Positions 10,410 to 22,284 are shown, numbered from the stretch's first letter. The stretch is 64,000 nt of DNA from Rhizobium sp. R635 (GCF_002211285.1 NZ_LOKX01000004.1:124001-188000), one strand, 5' to 3'. Numbers and translations are program-made. The notes: generated by a model not told the origin, from the sequence alone.

Positions 10410-11737
10410 GCTTGTTCGGTTCATCCCATTTCGGATTGCCGCGCCTGAAGCCGCTTTCGTCGAAGCGGTCGCATGTCGTTTCGGTGCTCGACATCGGCTC
10501 GACCAAGGTCGTCTGCATGATCGGCCGGCTGACGCCGCGCGAGGAAAGCCAGATCCTGCCGGGCCGCACGCACAATATCGAGATCATCGGTATCGGCCAT
10601 CAGCGCTCGCGCGGCATCAAGACCGGCGTCATCGCCGATCTCGACGCGCTGGAAGGCGTCATCCGTCTTGCCGTCGATGCGGCGGAGCGCATGGCGGGGC
10701 TGACCGTCGAAAGCCTGATCGTCAACCTGACGGCCGGCCGCCTCGGCAGCGACATCTATACCGCGACGATCGATCTCGGCGGCCAGGAAGTCGAACTCAA
10801 CGACCTGAAGAAGGTGTTGTCGGCCGCCTGCCAGCAGTCGCTGCGCCAGGACCGATCGGTGCTGCATTCGCTGGCGACCGGCTTCTCGCTCGACGGCGAG
10901 CGCGGCATCCGCGATCCGCTTGCCATGTACGGCGACGCGCTCGGCGTCGACATGCATGTCGTGACCGCGGAGCGCTCGGCGCTGAAGAACCTCGAACTCA
11001 GCGTCAACCGCGCGCATCTGTCGGTCGAAGGCATCGTCGCGACGCCCTATGCATCGGGCCTTGCCGCTCTCGTCGACGACGAGGTCGAGCTCGGCTGCGC
11101 TGCGATCGACATGGGCGGCGGCACGACGACGATCTCGGTTTTCGCCGAAGGCAAGCTCGTTCATACCGATGCCGTCGGTCTCGGCGGCCATCATGTCACC
11201 ACCGATCTGGCGCGCGGCCTTTCCACCCGCATCGAGGATGCGGAGCGGCTGAAGGTTGTGCATGCCTCCGCCCTTCTGAATTCCTCCGACGAGCGCGAGC
11301 TGATCTCGATCCCGCCGATTGGCGAGGACGATCGCGACCAGCCGTCGCAAGTGCCGCGGGCGCTGGTTTCGCGCATCGTCTCGGCGCGTATCGAAGAGAC
11401 GATGGAACTGATCCGCGACCGCATCCAGCGCTCCGGCTTCAGCCCGATCGTCGGCAAACGCGTCGTGCTGACGGGGGGCGCGAGCCAGTTGACCGGTCTT
11501 GCCGAGGTGGCGCGGCGCATTCTTGCCCGCAACGTCCGCATCGGCCGCCCGATGGGCGTCTCGGGACTGCCGACGGCGGCCAAGGGCCCGGCTTTTTCGA
11601 CGGCCGTCGGCCTGATGATCTATCCGCAGGTCGCGGACATGGAGACACATGCGTCACAGAGCGGTCTGCTCATGTCGCTTGGGGGAAATAACAGCCGCAT
11701 AGCCCGCATGGGCCAGTGGCTGAAGGAAAGCTTCTGA
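10406..11737 (+). CDS. ftsA: FtsA, actin-like divisome protein
   Basis: Actin-fold ATPase that anchors FtsZ to the membrane and recruits later division proteins. The 443-residue product has the first phosphate loop VLDIGSTKVVCMIG (about 27-40), the insert domain (SRGIKTGVIADLDA), a second loop AAIDMGGGTTTISVF and VVLTGGASQL near the C-terminus. The last residues (NSRIARMGQWLKESF) form the expected amphipathic membrane-binding helix. It overlaps ftsQ by 4 nt, and ftsZ starts 56 nt after its stop. Confidence 0.96.
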   Translation: MSLFGSSHFGLPRLKPLSSKRSHVVSVLDIGSTKVVCMIGRLTPREESQILPGRTHNIEIIGIGHQRSRGIKTGVIADLDALEGVIRLAVDAAERMAGLTVESLIVNLTAGRLGSDIYTATIDLGGQEVELNDLKKVLSAACQQSLRQDRSVLHSLATGFSLDGERGIRDPLAMYGDALGVDMHVVTAERSALKNLELSVNRAHLSVEGIVATPYASGLAALVDDEVELGCAAIDMGGGTTTISVFAEGKLVHTDAVGLGGHHVTTDLARGLSTRIEDAERLKVVHASALLNSSDERELISIPPIGEDDRDQPSQVPRALVSRIVSARIEETMELIRDRIQRSGFSPIVGKRVVLTGGASQLTGLAEVARRILARNVRIGRPMGVSGLPTAAKGPAFSTAVGLMIYPQVADMETHASQSGLLMSLGGNNSRIARMGQWLKESF

Positions 11738-11793
11738 AATTTGCGTAATTGGCCGGCGTGGCGATGCGGCCAGAGAGAGAAGGAACAGGTACC

Positions 11794-13509
11794 ATGACCA
11801 TCAAGCTGCAAAAGCCTGACATCACAGAGCTGAAGCCGCGCATCACCGTGTTCGGCGTCGGCGGCGGCGGCGGCAACGCCGTCAACAACATGATCACCGC
11901 AGGCCTCCAGGGCGTCGACTTCGTCGTCGCCAACACGGATGCGCAGGCGCTGACGATGACGAAGGCCGAGCGCATCATCCAGCTCGGCGCCAACGTCACC
12001 GAAGGCCTCGGTGCCGGCTCGCAGCCGGAAGTCGGCCGCGCGGCCGCCGAAGAGTGCATCGACGAGATCATCGATCACCTGAACGGCACGCATATGTGCT
12101 TCGTCACCGCCGGCATGGGCGGCGGCACCGGCACGGGTGCTGCTCCTGTCGTGGCGCAGGCCGCCCGCAACAAGGGCATCCTGACGGTCGGCGTCGTCAC
12201 CAAGCCGTTCCATTTCGAAGGCGGACGCCGCATGCGTCTGGCCGAGATGGGCATCCAGGAACTGCAGAAGTCTGTCGACACGCTGATCGTCATTCCGAAC
12301 CAGAACCTCTTCCGCATTGCCAACGACAAGACGACCTTCGCCGACGCTTTCGCCATGGCCGACCAGGTTCTCTATTCGGGCGTCGCCTGCATCACCGACC
12401 TGATGGTGAAGGAAGGCCTCATCAACCTCGACTTCGCCGACGTCCGCTCGGTGATGCGTGAGATGGGCCGCGCGATGATGGGCACCGGCGAAGCCTCCGG
12501 CTCCGGCCGCGCACTGCAGGCAGCCGAAGCGGCAATCGCCAACCCGCTGCTCGACGAAACCTCGATGAAGGGCGCTCAAGGCCTGCTGATCTCCATCACC
12601 GGCGGTCGCGACCTCACCCTCTTCGAAGTCGACGAAGCTGCGACCCGCATCCGCGAAGAAGTCGATCCGGACGCCAACATCATCCTCGGCGCCACGTTCG
12701 ACGAATCGCTCGAAGGCATCATCCGCGTTTCGGTCGTCGCGACCGGCATCGACCGGGCGATCAGCGAAGCCGCCGAGCGCAGCTTCCAGCCGGTTGCAAA
12801 GCCCGCTATCCGTCCCTCGGCGGCTGTTGCTCCGGCAGCGGCCGCAGTTCAGCCTGCCCCCGTGATGCAGGCGCCGAAGGCCATCGATCCGATCGCGCAG
12901 ACCATCCGCGAAGCCGAGATGGAACGCGAGCTCGAAATTCCGGCCCCGCGTGCCAGCGCTCCCGTCCAGCAGCCCGCCGTACAGCAGGAAGTCTTCCGTC
13001 CGCAGAGCAAGATCTTCGCGCCTGCACAGGAAGCTCCGGTCATGCGTCCGGCACCGGTCCAGCCGGCTCCGGCTCCCGTCATGAGCCAGCCGGTGCAGCA
13101 GCAGCCGGTTCAGCCCCAGGCAGTCCGGCAGGAGCCGATCATCCGCCAGGCGCCCGAACCGATGCGCATGCCGAAGGTCGAGGATTTCCCGCCTGTCGTT
13201 CAGGCCGAACTCGACCATCGCACGCAGCCGGCTTCGGCGCATCAGCAGGAAGAGCGCGGTCCGATGGGCCTGCTCAAGCGAATCACCAATTCGCTCGGCC
13301 GCCGCGATGACGACGCCGTTGCCGCCGACATGACGGCTGCACCGTCGGCCGCTTCGCAGCAGCGTCGTCCGCTGTCGCCGGAAGCAAGCCTCTACGCACC
13401 GCGTCGCGGCAATCTCGACGACCAGGGCCGCGCGGTTCCGCAGGCTCGCATGATGCAGGAAGACGACCAGCTGGAAATCCCGGCATTCCTGCGCCGCCAG
13501 TCGAACTGA
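11794..13509 (+). CDS. ftsZ: FtsZ, tubulin-like cell-division GTPase
   Basis: Forms the cytokinetic Z ring. The ATG at 11794 follows AAGGAACAGG and gives 571 residues. The GTPase domain shows [15 protein letters not shown], the tubulin signature GGGTGTG (within [14 protein letters not shown]) and NTDAQAL. From about residue 330 there is a long Pro/Gln/Ala-rich linker, and the protein ends with the conserved C-terminal peptide [12 protein letters not shown] used for FtsA binding. The long linker is usual for alphaproteobacterial FtsZ. A strong terminator follows 21 nt after the stop. Confidence 0.97.
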   Translation: MTIKLQKPDITELKPRITVFGVGGGGGNAVNNMITAGLQGVDFVVANTDAQALTMTKAERIIQLGANVTEGLGAGSQPEVGRAAAEECIDEIIDHLNGTHMCFVTAGMGGGTGTGAAPVVAQAARNKGILTVGVVTKPFHFEGGRRMRLAEMGIQELQKSVDTLIVIPNQNLFRIANDKTTFADAFAMADQVLYSGVACITDLMVKEGLINLDFADVRSVMREMGRAMMGTGEASGSGRALQAAEAAIANPLLDETSMKGAQGLLISITGGRDLTLFEVDEAATRIREEVDPDANIILGATFDESLEGIIRVSVVATGIDRAISEAAERSFQPVAKPAIRPSAAVAPAAAAVQPAPVMQAPKAIDPIAQTIREAEMERELEIPAPRASAPVQQPAVQQEVFRPQSKIFAPAQEAPVMRPAPVQPAPAPVMSQPVQQQPVQPQAVRQEPIIRQAPEPMRMPKVEDFPPVVQAELDHRTQPASAHQQEERGPMGLLKRITNSLGRRDDDAVAADMTAAPSAASQQRRPLSPEASLYAPRRGNLDDQGRAVPQARMMQEDDQLEIPAFLRRQSN

Positions 13510-13530
13510 GGCTTCGATTCGACACCGTTT

Positions 13531-13566
13531 ATGCCCGGGATTCAGGTCCCGGGCATTTGCGTTTTT
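13531..13566 (+). terminator. intrinsic terminator after ftsZ
   Basis: A perfect 10-bp stem (13531-13540 with 13547-13556, ATGCCCGGGA/TCCCGGGCAT) with a 6-nt loop is followed by TTGCGTTTTT. It should end the ddl-ftsQAZ transcript before lpxC. Confidence 0.85.
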
Positions 13567-13772
13567 CAGCGCGGAATTTCCGAGCGAATTCAATCGTGTG
13601 ACTTCGTAACAAAACGAAAGAAACAGTGATTTGGATTGGAGCGCCGGCGCACGTAAGTATGGTGCAAGGAAACTGCCCTAGGAGTCCTCTGGACAAAGCT
13701 CCTTCTGCAGAATGAATGATAACCGCGCCGTGGCACCAACCGCTGGAGCGGAAAAATAAAGGCAGAATTTTT

Positions 13773-14729
13773 ATGGCAATTGGCTTGCTGGGTTTTCAAA
13801 CGACGGTATCGCGTCCCGTGACGCTCTCGGGCATCGGCGTCCATTCGGGCGCTGATGTTTCGATCACCCTGAACCCGGCCGAATCGGATACCGGCGTCGT
13901 TTTCCAGCGCCTGCACGCCAATGGTGACGTCACCGAACTCAAGGCCGTCTCCTCGCAGGTCGGCAATACCGACCTCTGCACCGTGCTCGGCTTCTCTCCC
14001 GCCCATTCTGTCGCGACGGTCGAACATGTCATGGCCGCCATCTATGCGCTCGGTCTCGACAATGTGATGATCGAAGTGCATGGCGCCGAAATGCCGATCA
14101 TGGACGGCAGCTCGCTGCCCTTCGTCGAAGCGATCGAGCAGGCCGGCCTCGTCTCTCTCGGCGTCAAGCGCCGCTATATCCGCATCACCAAGCCGGTGCG
14201 GATCGAGCATGGCGGCTCCTGGAGCGAATTCCGCCCCTATGACGGCACGCGATTCGAGGTCGAGATCGATTTCGAATGCCCGCTGATCGGCCGTCAGAAA
14301 TGGGCCGGCGACATGAGGGCCTCCGTCTTCAAGGCCGAACTCTCCCGCGCCCGCACCTTCGGCTTCATGCGTGATGTCGAGCGTCTCTGGGCATCGGGCC
14401 ACGCGCTCGGCTCCTCGCTCGAAAACTCCGTCGTCATCTCGGACGACAACACCGTCATCAACGTCGAGGGGCTGCGTTACGCCAAGGACGAATTCGTCCG
14501 CCACAAGACGCTCGATGCCGTCGGCGATCTGGCGCTTGCCGGTGTCCAGTTCATCGGCTGCTATCGTTCCTATCGCGGCGGCCACAAGATGAACGCCAAT
14601 GCTCTGAAGGCACTGCTCGCCGATCCCTCCGCCTACGAGGTGGTGGAGACTTCGACGCAGCGTCAACGCGTCGCCGCCCGCGAGATGATCGCGGTCAGCG
14701 CTTCGGAATTCGCTCCCTGGTCGGCATGA
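13773..14729 (+). CDS. lpxC: LpxC, UDP-3-O-acyl-GlcNAc deacetylase
   Basis: Zinc-dependent deacetylase, the committed step of lipid A synthesis. The ATG at 13773 gives 318 residues starting MAIGLLGFQTTVSRPVTLSG; the frame is open upstream without a ribosome site. Seen: GIGVHSGADVSITLNPA, the zinc ligands in EHVMAAIYALG and FVRHKTLDAVGDLALAG, and MDGSSLPF. It stands alone between the terminator after ftsZ and its own terminator, so it is likely transcribed separately. Confidence 0.96.
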   Translation: MAIGLLGFQTTVSRPVTLSGIGVHSGADVSITLNPAESDTGVVFQRLHANGDVTELKAVSSQVGNTDLCTVLGFSPAHSVATVEHVMAAIYALGLDNVMIEVHGAEMPIMDGSSLPFVEAIEQAGLVSLGVKRRYIRITKPVRIEHGGSWSEFRPYDGTRFEVEIDFECPLIGRQKWAGDMRASVFKAELSRARTFGFMRDVERLWASGHALGSSLENSVVISDDNTVINVEGLRYAKDEFVRHKTLDAVGDLALAGVQFIGCYRSYRGGHKMNANALKALLADPSAYEVVETSTQRQRVAAREMIAVSASEFAPWSA

Positions 14730-14754
14730 CCTCCAGCATATGATTGAGACCAGG

Positions 14755-14783
14755 CCGCCTCTCTCCCAGGAGGCGGTTTTTTT
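14755..14783 (+). terminator. intrinsic terminator after lpxC
   Basis: Stem CCGCCTC (14755-14761) pairs with GAGGCGG (14770-14776) across an 8-nt loop, followed at once by seven T residues (14777-14783). It lies 26 nt after the lpxC stop. Confidence 0.88.
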
Positions 14784-15015
14784 ATGCCGGTCTGGCGTGA
14801 TGGGCTTTTCTTGCAGATGCGTAGCTGCAACAGGTTGGAAAGAAGATGAAAAGCCGGTCATTCCGGCGACTGCCGCCACAAAAATGCGTTAATGCCTTAT
14901 CATTGCGTTGCTCTTGATGCACATTTGTGGCTAGAAACGCCAGCGAGGCGTGGCTGCCGTGGAGCGAGCGGCGGCAGTGGGGTTCTTTTGAATGGCTTAT
15001 GCAGGATCTGAAGGT

Positions 15016-15861
15016 ATGATGAAGACAGCGCGTGCTTTGTTCGCATCGCTTCTGGTGCTCAGCGCAGGCGCCGCTATCTCGGGCTGCCAGTCGGACCCCG
15101 ATATCGATATCACCAAGCTCGGCCTCGAGACCGATCCGCCAGACGTGCTCTACAATCAGGGCCTCGCCAACATGAAGGCCGGCAACATGGCGGAAGCGGC
15201 GCGCAAGTTCGATGCGATCGACCGCGAGAACCCGTTCTCCGAATGGGCGCGCAAGGCGCTCGTCATGAGCACCTTCGTCAAATATCGCCAGGGCCGCCTC
15301 GACGATGCGCTCGCCTCCGGCAACCGCTACATGGCGCAATATCCGAAATCCCAGGATGCCGCCTATGTGCAGTATCTCATCGGTCTCACCTATTCCAAGC
15401 AGATCGTCGACGTGACGCAGGACCAGCGCGCCTCCGCCAAGACGATCGAAGCGATGCAGGCCGTCGTCGACAATTATCCGAACTCCGAATATGTCGATGA
15501 CGCGCAGGCCAAGATGCGCTTCGCGCGCGACCAGCTGGCCGGCAAGGAAATGCAGATCGGCCGCTACTATATGGAGCGGAAGGAATATCTGGCCGCGATC
15601 TCGCGTTTCCGCATCGTCGTCGAGAAATATCCGAACACCAACCAGATCGAAGAGGCGCTTGCGCGTCTGGTCGAGGCCTATTACGCCATGGGCATCGTCG
15701 ACGAGGCGCAGACGGCGGCCGCCGTTCTCGGCCACAATTATCCCGACAGCCAGTGGTACGCCGATTCCTACAAGCTGCTGCAGACCGGCGGCGCCGAGCC
15801 GCGTGAGAATAAGGGCTCGTGGATCGCTGCGGCAGGCAAGAAACTCCTGCTCGGTTCATAA
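15016..15861 (+). CDS. bamD: BamD, outer-membrane assembly lipoprotein
   Basis: TPR lipoprotein of the BAM complex that inserts beta-barrel proteins in the outer membrane (old name ComL). The ATG at 15016 gives 281 residues and puts the lipobox Cys at residue 24 (AAISGC), a normal signal-peptide length; an ATG at 14992 would add eight residues. After the signal come TPR-like repeats ([49 protein letters not shown]). It is followed 5 nt later by recN. Confidence 0.92.
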   Translation: MMKTARALFASLLVLSAGAAISGCQSDPDIDITKLGLETDPPDVLYNQGLANMKAGNMAEAARKFDAIDRENPFSEWARKALVMSTFVKYRQGRLDDALASGNRYMAQYPKSQDAAYVQYLIGLTYSKQIVDVTQDQRASAKTIEAMQAVVDNYPNSEYVDDAQAKMRFARDQLAGKEMQIGRYYMERKEYLAAISRFRIVVEKYPNTNQIEEALARLVEAYYAMGIVDEAQTAAAVLGHNYPDSQWYADSYKLLQTGGAEPRENKGSWIAAAGKKLLLGS

Positions 15862-15866
15862 AACCA

Positions 15867-17540
15867 ATGCTGATCCAGCTTTCGATCCGCGATATCGTCC
15901 TGATCGAGCGGCTGGATCTTGCCTTCGAGACCGGTCTTTCCGTGCTGACGGGCGAGACCGGGGCGGGCAAATCCATCCTGCTCGACAGCCTCTCGCTGGC
16001 GCTCGGTGGGCGCGGCGATGGCGGCTTGGTGCGCCATGGCGAGGACAAGGGCCAGGTGACGGCGGTGTTCGACGTCGGCATGGACCACGGCGCCCGTGCG
16101 CTGCTGCGTGAAAACGGCATCGACGACGAGGGCGACCTGATCTTCCGCCGCCAGCAATCAGCGGACGGACGCACCAAGGCCTATGTCAACGATCAGCCCG
16201 TCAGCGTGCAGCTGATGCGCCAGGCCGGCCAGATGCTGGTCGAAATCCACGGCCAGCACGACGACCGCGCCCTTGTCGATACCAACGCCCACCGAACCTT
16301 GCTCGATGCCTTCGCCGGCCTTACCGACGAGGTTGCCGAGGTCGCCCGGCTTTACCGCCTGTGGCGCGACAGCGAGCGGACGCTGAAGAAGCACCGGGAG
16401 AAGGTGGAAAGCGCTGCGCGCGAAGCCGATTATCTCCGCGCCTCCGTCGAGGAGCTGGAAAAGCTCTCGCCGCAGGACGGCGAGGAGGACGAGCTCGCCG
16501 ACCGCCGGCAGAAGATGATGAAGGCCGAACGGATCGCCGGCGATATCGCCGAGGCGTCCGAATTCCTGAACGGCAATGCCTCGCCGGTGCCGCACATCGC
16601 CTCGCTGGTGCGCCGGCTGGAGCGCAAGAGCCACGAGGCGCCGGGGCTGCTCGAAGAGACCGTGGCGCTGCTCGATGCAGCCCTCGACCAGCTTTCCAAC
16701 GCGCAGATGGAAGTCGAAGCGGCGCTGCGCAAGACCGAATACGACCCGAGGGAACTGGAGCGGGTGGAGGAGCGGCTTTTTGCGCTCAGGGCCGCCTCGC
16801 GCAAATATTCCGTTCCCGTCACCGAGCTGCCGGCGCTTGCCGTGCGCATGATCGCCGATCTTGCCGATCTCGATGCGGGCGAGGAGAAGCTTTCCCGGCT
16901 CGAAGCCGAGGTCGGGCAGGCCCGGGAGAATTACGATGCGGCGGCGCGCTCGCTGTCGGAGAAGCGCCATCACGCTGGTACGGCGCTGGCTGCGGCCGTC
17001 ATGGCCGAACTGCCGGCGCTGAAGCTCGAACGCGCCCGGTTCATGGTGGAAATCACCACGGATGCCGGAGAGGCGCTCGCCGAAGGCATCGACGTCGTCG
17101 AGTTTCACGTCCAGACCAATCCCGGCACGCGGCCGGGTTCGATCATGAAAGTCGCCTCCGGCGGCGAACTCTCGCGTTTCCTGCTGGCGCTGAAAGTGGC
17201 GCTCGCCGATCGCGGCTCAGCCCCGACGCTCGTCTTCGACGAAATCGACACCGGCGTCGGCGGCGCGGTGGCCGATGCGATCGGCCAGCGGCTGAAGCGA
17301 CTGTCCGACCGGGTGCAGGTTCTCTCGGTCACGCATGCGCCGCAGGTGGCGGCAAGGGCGGCGACGCACCTGCTGATCTCCAAGGGGCCGGCGGCCGAAG
17401 GTTCCGAAAAGATCGCCACGCGCGTGGCGACGATGGCGCACAAGGACCGCACCGAGGAGATCGCCCGCATGCTCGCCGGCGCCTCGGTGACGGAGGAGGC
17501 GAGGGCAGCGGCGAAGCGGCTGCTGGCGGGTAATGGGTGA
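15867..17540 (+). CDS. recN: RecN, SMC-like DNA repair ATPase
   Basis: SMC-related ATPase for double-strand break repair. The 557-residue protein has the Walker A motif GETGAGKSILLD near the N-terminus, long Glu/Arg-rich coiled-coil segments in the middle (about 150-370), the ABC signature SGGELSRFLLALK and Walker B PTLVFDEIDTGVGG. The ATG at 15867 aligns with the expected MLIQLSIRDIVLIE start and is 5 nt after bamD. No terminator follows; the gap downstream is filled by palindromic repeats. Confidence 0.95.
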   Translation: MLIQLSIRDIVLIERLDLAFETGLSVLTGETGAGKSILLDSLSLALGGRGDGGLVRHGEDKGQVTAVFDVGMDHGARALLRENGIDDEGDLIFRRQQSADGRTKAYVNDQPVSVQLMRQAGQMLVEIHGQHDDRALVDTNAHRTLLDAFAGLTDEVAEVARLYRLWRDSERTLKKHREKVESAAREADYLRASVEELEKLSPQDGEEDELADRRQKMMKAERIAGDIAEASEFLNGNASPVPHIASLVRRLERKSHEAPGLLEETVALLDAALDQLSNAQMEVEAALRKTEYDPRELERVEERLFALRAASRKYSVPVTELPALAVRMIADLADLDAGEEKLSRLEAEVGQARENYDAAARSLSEKRHHAGTALAAAVMAELPALKLERARFMVEITTDAGEALAEGIDVVEFHVQTNPGTRPGSIMKVASGGELSRFLLALKVALADRGSAPTLVFDEIDTGVGGAVADAIGQRLKRLSDRVQVLSVTHAPQVAARAATHLLISKGPAAEGSEKIATRVATMAHKDRTEEIARMLAGASVTEEARAAAKRLLAGNG

Positions 17541-17564
17541 TTGCTGCGGCCGACCCCGATTTCC

Positions 17565-17695
17565 CTCATTCCTGTGCTTGTCACAGGAATCCAGTGCGTC
17601 CAAGTCCTTGGACGCGGGAAACTTTTGATCTCCCATGAGCTATTCACCGCGCAGACGCGCGGTGGCTGGATTCCTGTGACGGGCACAGGAATGAG
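17565..17695. repeat. 131-bp multi-hairpin palindromic repeat, copy 1 (RIME-like)
   Basis: Four hairpins in order: ATTCCTGTG/CACAGGAAT (17568-17590), GCGTCCAAG/CTTGGACGC (17596-17615), ACCGCGC/GCGCGGT (17646-17663) and again ATTCCTGTG/CACAGGAAT (17670-17692). The two outer hairpins make the whole unit an inverted repeat starting CTCATT and ending AATGAG. Copy 2 lies at 28118-28251 in the opposite orientation. It resembles Rhizobium intergenic mosaic elements; the family name is from memory. Confidence 0.85.
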
Positions 17696-17775
17696 GAGGA
17701 GAGGTAGGCGAGCTCGTCCGATGCTGAGATCCGGCATTCTATACATGCAACGGTGACAAACATTCCGTGGGGCTA

Positions 17776-17947
17776 CCCCCTCTGCCCTGCCGGGCATCTC
17801 CCCCACAAGGGTGGAGATCGGCAAGAGGTTGGATCATCCGTCCCTCTCTGCTGTATCGAATAACTCTGCGGTCGTTGTTTGGGGAAGCCAGTGCGCCCAG
17901 CCAATCTCCCCACCTGTGGGGGAGATGGCCGGCAGGCCAGAGGGGGG
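17776..17947. repeat. long imperfect inverted repeat, second palindromic family
   Basis: The left arm (17776-17822) and right arm (17900-17947) are imperfect reverse complements of about 47 bp built around CCCCCTCTG, CCTGCCGG and CATCTCCCCCACA. Each arm also folds on itself (ATCTCC with GGAGAT). The 77-bp spacer is unrelated. Similar CTGCCGG-CATCTCCCC units are common between genes in Rhizobiales, from memory. It occupies most of the recN to antitoxin gap. Confidence 0.75.
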
Positions 17948-18043
17948 TGCCACACGGCATGCCCTTTCCTTTGTTCTCCCCCTCGCAACCTCCTTGCATT
18001 TGTCCGGTGTTTCGCCGTACAATCCTGAGCAAGGAGAAAACTG

Positions 18044-18331
18044 ATGCCGCAGCAAAACAGCCGCACGACCCGATTGGAAGCTCGCATCAGTCCCGAGGCG
18101 TTGGCGATCGTCAAGCGAGCGGCCGAGATGGAGGGCCGCAGCCTCAGCGATTTCGTCGTCTCTGCGGCACAGGACGCGGCGCGGCGGACGATTGAGGAAA
18201 ACCAGCTTATCCGTCTGTCGATCGAGGATCAGGCACGTTTTGTCGACATGCTGCTCGATCCGCCGGAGCCTGCGGAGGCCCTCAAGCGCGCCAAGGCTGC
18301 CCATGACGCGCTGATCCTGAAAGCGCAGTGA
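18044..18331 (+). CDS. DUF1778-type antitoxin (TacA-like)
   Basis: 95-residue protein with an N-terminal ribbon-helix-helix region (TTRLEARISPEALAIVKRAA, then SLSDFVVSAA) and a charged C-terminal tail, as in DUF1778/TacA antitoxins that bind an acetyltransferase toxin and repress their own operon. An AAGGAG ribosome site is 8 nt before the ATG. Its stop overlaps the GTG start of the next gene by 4 nt (GTGA). Gene order, size and overlap fit a TacAT-type module. Function is inferred from family and context. Confidence 0.85.
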   Translation: MPQQNSRTTRLEARISPEALAIVKRAAEMEGRSLSDFVVSAAQDAARRTIEENQLIRLSIEDQARFVDMLLDPPEPAEALKRAKAAHDALILKAQ

Positions 18332-18828
18332 CGGTGCAGTTCACAATCGAAGCGTTGAATTCCGGGCATGATCGAAAGAGCTTTGCTTGCGGCGTATTCG
18401 TTCTGGATCGCTATTTGAAAGAGCAGGCGGGGCAAGATATCAAACGCCGCGCCGCCCTTTGTTATGTCGCCTCTCCGGAGGGTTCCTCCCGTATCGCCGG
18501 ATATTATACGCTTTCAGCCGGAGACGTGGCGCTGAAGGATATTCCGGAAGACAAGGCCCGTCGGCTTCCGCCTTATCCAGCCATTCCCGTTGCACGGATC
18601 GGACGGCTGGCGATCGACAAGGATTTTCAGGGCAGGCGACTTGGCGCGGCGCTGCTATGGGACGCCGCAAATCGTGCCCTGCGTTCGGAATTGGGCGTTT
18701 TTGCTTTGGCCGTGGACGCGAAAGACGAGCAGGCCGCCGCCTTCTATCGGCATTTCGGATTCATCGCTTTCGAAACGAAACCGTTGCAGCTTTTCCTCTC
18801 GCTGGCGACCGTGGCGAAATCACTCTGA
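18328..18828 (+). CDS. GNAT acetyltransferase toxin (TacT-like)
   Basis: 166-residue GNAT-fold protein. Characterised TacT/AtaT toxins acetylate the amino group of charged tRNAs and stop translation; that activity is inferred here. Seen: the LNSGHDRKSFACG opening typical of this toxin clade, FVLDRYLKEQA, the acetyl-CoA loop FQGRRLGAALL and the conserved Tyr in AAAFYRHFGF. The GTG start overlaps the antitoxin stop, so the toxin is made only when the antitoxin is translated. The pair is inserted between recN and ligA beside palindromic repeats. Confidence 0.85.
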   Translation: MTVQFTIEALNSGHDRKSFACGVFVLDRYLKEQAGQDIKRRAALCYVASPEGSSRIAGYYTLSAGDVALKDIPEDKARRLPPYPAIPVARIGRLAIDKDFQGRRLGAALLWDAANRALRSELGVFALAVDAKDEQAAAFYRHFGFIAFETKPLQLFLSLATVAKSL

Positions 18829-18918
18829 TCTCCCGTAAGTCGATCGCGCAGCCTCTCTTTTCATCCGTCGATTTTGCTCTAAAAACAATGCAGTTTCTGG
18901 CCAGATTCTCTGGAGTGA

Positions 18919-21081
<2,163 letters not shown>

Positions 21082-21100
21082 TTGATCCGGAGACGGTGTA

Positions 21101-21478
21101 ATGGACATAAGGCCGATCAAAAGCGCTGGCGATTTGGAATGGGCGCTTGGAGAAGTCGCTCCGTATTTCGACAATCCGCCGCTGCAAGGCTCGGCTGATG
21201 CGGACAGGTTCGACGTGCTCTCCGATCTTATCGAAGCCTATGAAAACCGGCATTTCCCCACAATCGAACTGGAGCCGGTCGATTTCCTGCATGCCTTCAT
21301 GGCGATGACCGGCCGCAGTCAAACTGACCTCGGCGAGGTCCTGGGTTCGCGCTCCCGCGCCTCGGAAATCCTGCACCGCAAGCGTGCTTTGACGGTCGAT
21401 ATGATTTTCAAGCTCAACGAGGCATGGGGCGTTCCCGCCGAATGCCTCGTCAAGCCTTATCGCCTGGCCGTCGCTTAA
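21101..21478 (+). CDS. HigA-like helix-turn-helix protein (orphan antitoxin)
   Basis: 125-residue protein whose C-terminal half is the HTH domain of HigA-type antitoxins (DFLHAFMAMTGRSQTDLGEVL, then SRASEILHRKRALTVDMI and GVPAECLVKPY). The N-terminal half (DRFDVLSDLIEAYENRHFP) also matches the HigA pattern. No HigB toxin frame is found next to it: ligA ends 19 nt upstream and the next gene is convergent, sharing its last 4 nt. It may neutralise a toxin elsewhere or act as a plain regulator. Confidence 0.8.
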   Translation: MDIRPIKSAGDLEWALGEVAPYFDNPPLQGSADADRFDVLSDLIEAYENRHFPTIELEPVDFLHAFMAMTGRSQTDLGEVLGSRSRASEILHRKRALTVDMIFKLNEAWGVPAECLVKPYRLAVA

Positions 21479-22011
21479 GCCCTCAGCCGCGCCATCGTAT
21501 AGGCGTCGACATACTCTCCGGCCCGATAGCCGAATGCGCGCAGAAGCCCTTCCTTCTCGAAACCGAATTTTTCGTAGAGGGCGATCGCGGCCTCATTGTC
21601 GGTGTAGACGGTCAGTTCCAGCCGCTTGACGTCGAGCCAGTCGTCGGCGGCGTCGACCATGGCGCCAAGCAAGATACGGCCGAAACCGCGGCCGGTGAAA
21701 TCGTCATGCACGCCCATGCCGATGCTGGCGACGTGCTGCCGGCGGCCGCCGAGGCGGTTGAGGCCGCAATTGCCGACGATCTTGCCATCCACGGTGACGA
21801 CGAGGTTGAGCGCGCCCGGCGAGGGATTTTCCATGTTCTTGCGGACTTCCTCGACCCGCTGGTACGGCGGCCGCAGGGTGCCGGCGCGATAGCCCGGCAG
21901 GTTGATGAGATCGGTGATCTCCTCGGCGTCGGAAAGACGCACGGCGCGCACGACGACGCCATTCGGCAGGCGCGCTCGGTCGCGGGGTTCATTCTCTTCG
22001 TTTTCAGACAT
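21475..22011 (-). CDS. GNAT-family N-acetyltransferase
   Basis: 178-residue GNAT enzyme, substrate unknown. Seen: an N-terminal strand-helix start (VVVRAVRLSDAEEITDLI), the acetyl-CoA loop DDFTGRGFGRILLGAM and YTDNEAAIALYEKFGFEKEGLL, which resembles RimJ/PhnO-type acetyltransferases. AAGGAGG lies just upstream of the ATG. The coding end overlaps the HigA-like gene tail-to-tail by 4 nt. Confidence 0.85.
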   Translation of the reverse strand: MSENEENEPRDRARLPNGVVVRAVRLSDAEEITDLINLPGYRAGTLRPPYQRVEEVRKNMENPSPGALNLVVTVDGKIVGNCGLNRLGGRRQHVASIGMGVHDDFTGRGFGRILLGAMVDAADDWLDVKRLELTVYTDNEAAIALYEKFGFEKEGLLRAFGYRAGEYVDAYTMARLRA

Positions 22012-22284
22012 GGGGTGGCCTCCTTGGGTTTCAGGGGAGGAGAGCCGGCTTTTTCGAAAACCCTGCTCGCCTCGGCAGGGTTCTCGGGATGATCGAACGG
22101 CTAGTGACGCACCATCGCTCCCGCGTGCCCTGGAAGGGTCGTGGCGATATGATGCATGGTCGATGTCACAGAGTTGATCATGCGTGGAAGTTTCCCCATT
22201 TGCGTGCAGATGTCAACAGGTCGGAATTTGCCTTCGCCTGCAGCTCAGATTATTCCGGTAGGGCAGACGATTCGGATTTTGCCG

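Noticed and set aside
17565..17947. CRISPR array
   Set aside because: The repeats are palindromic elements with different spacing; there are no regular direct repeats with spacers and no cas genes.
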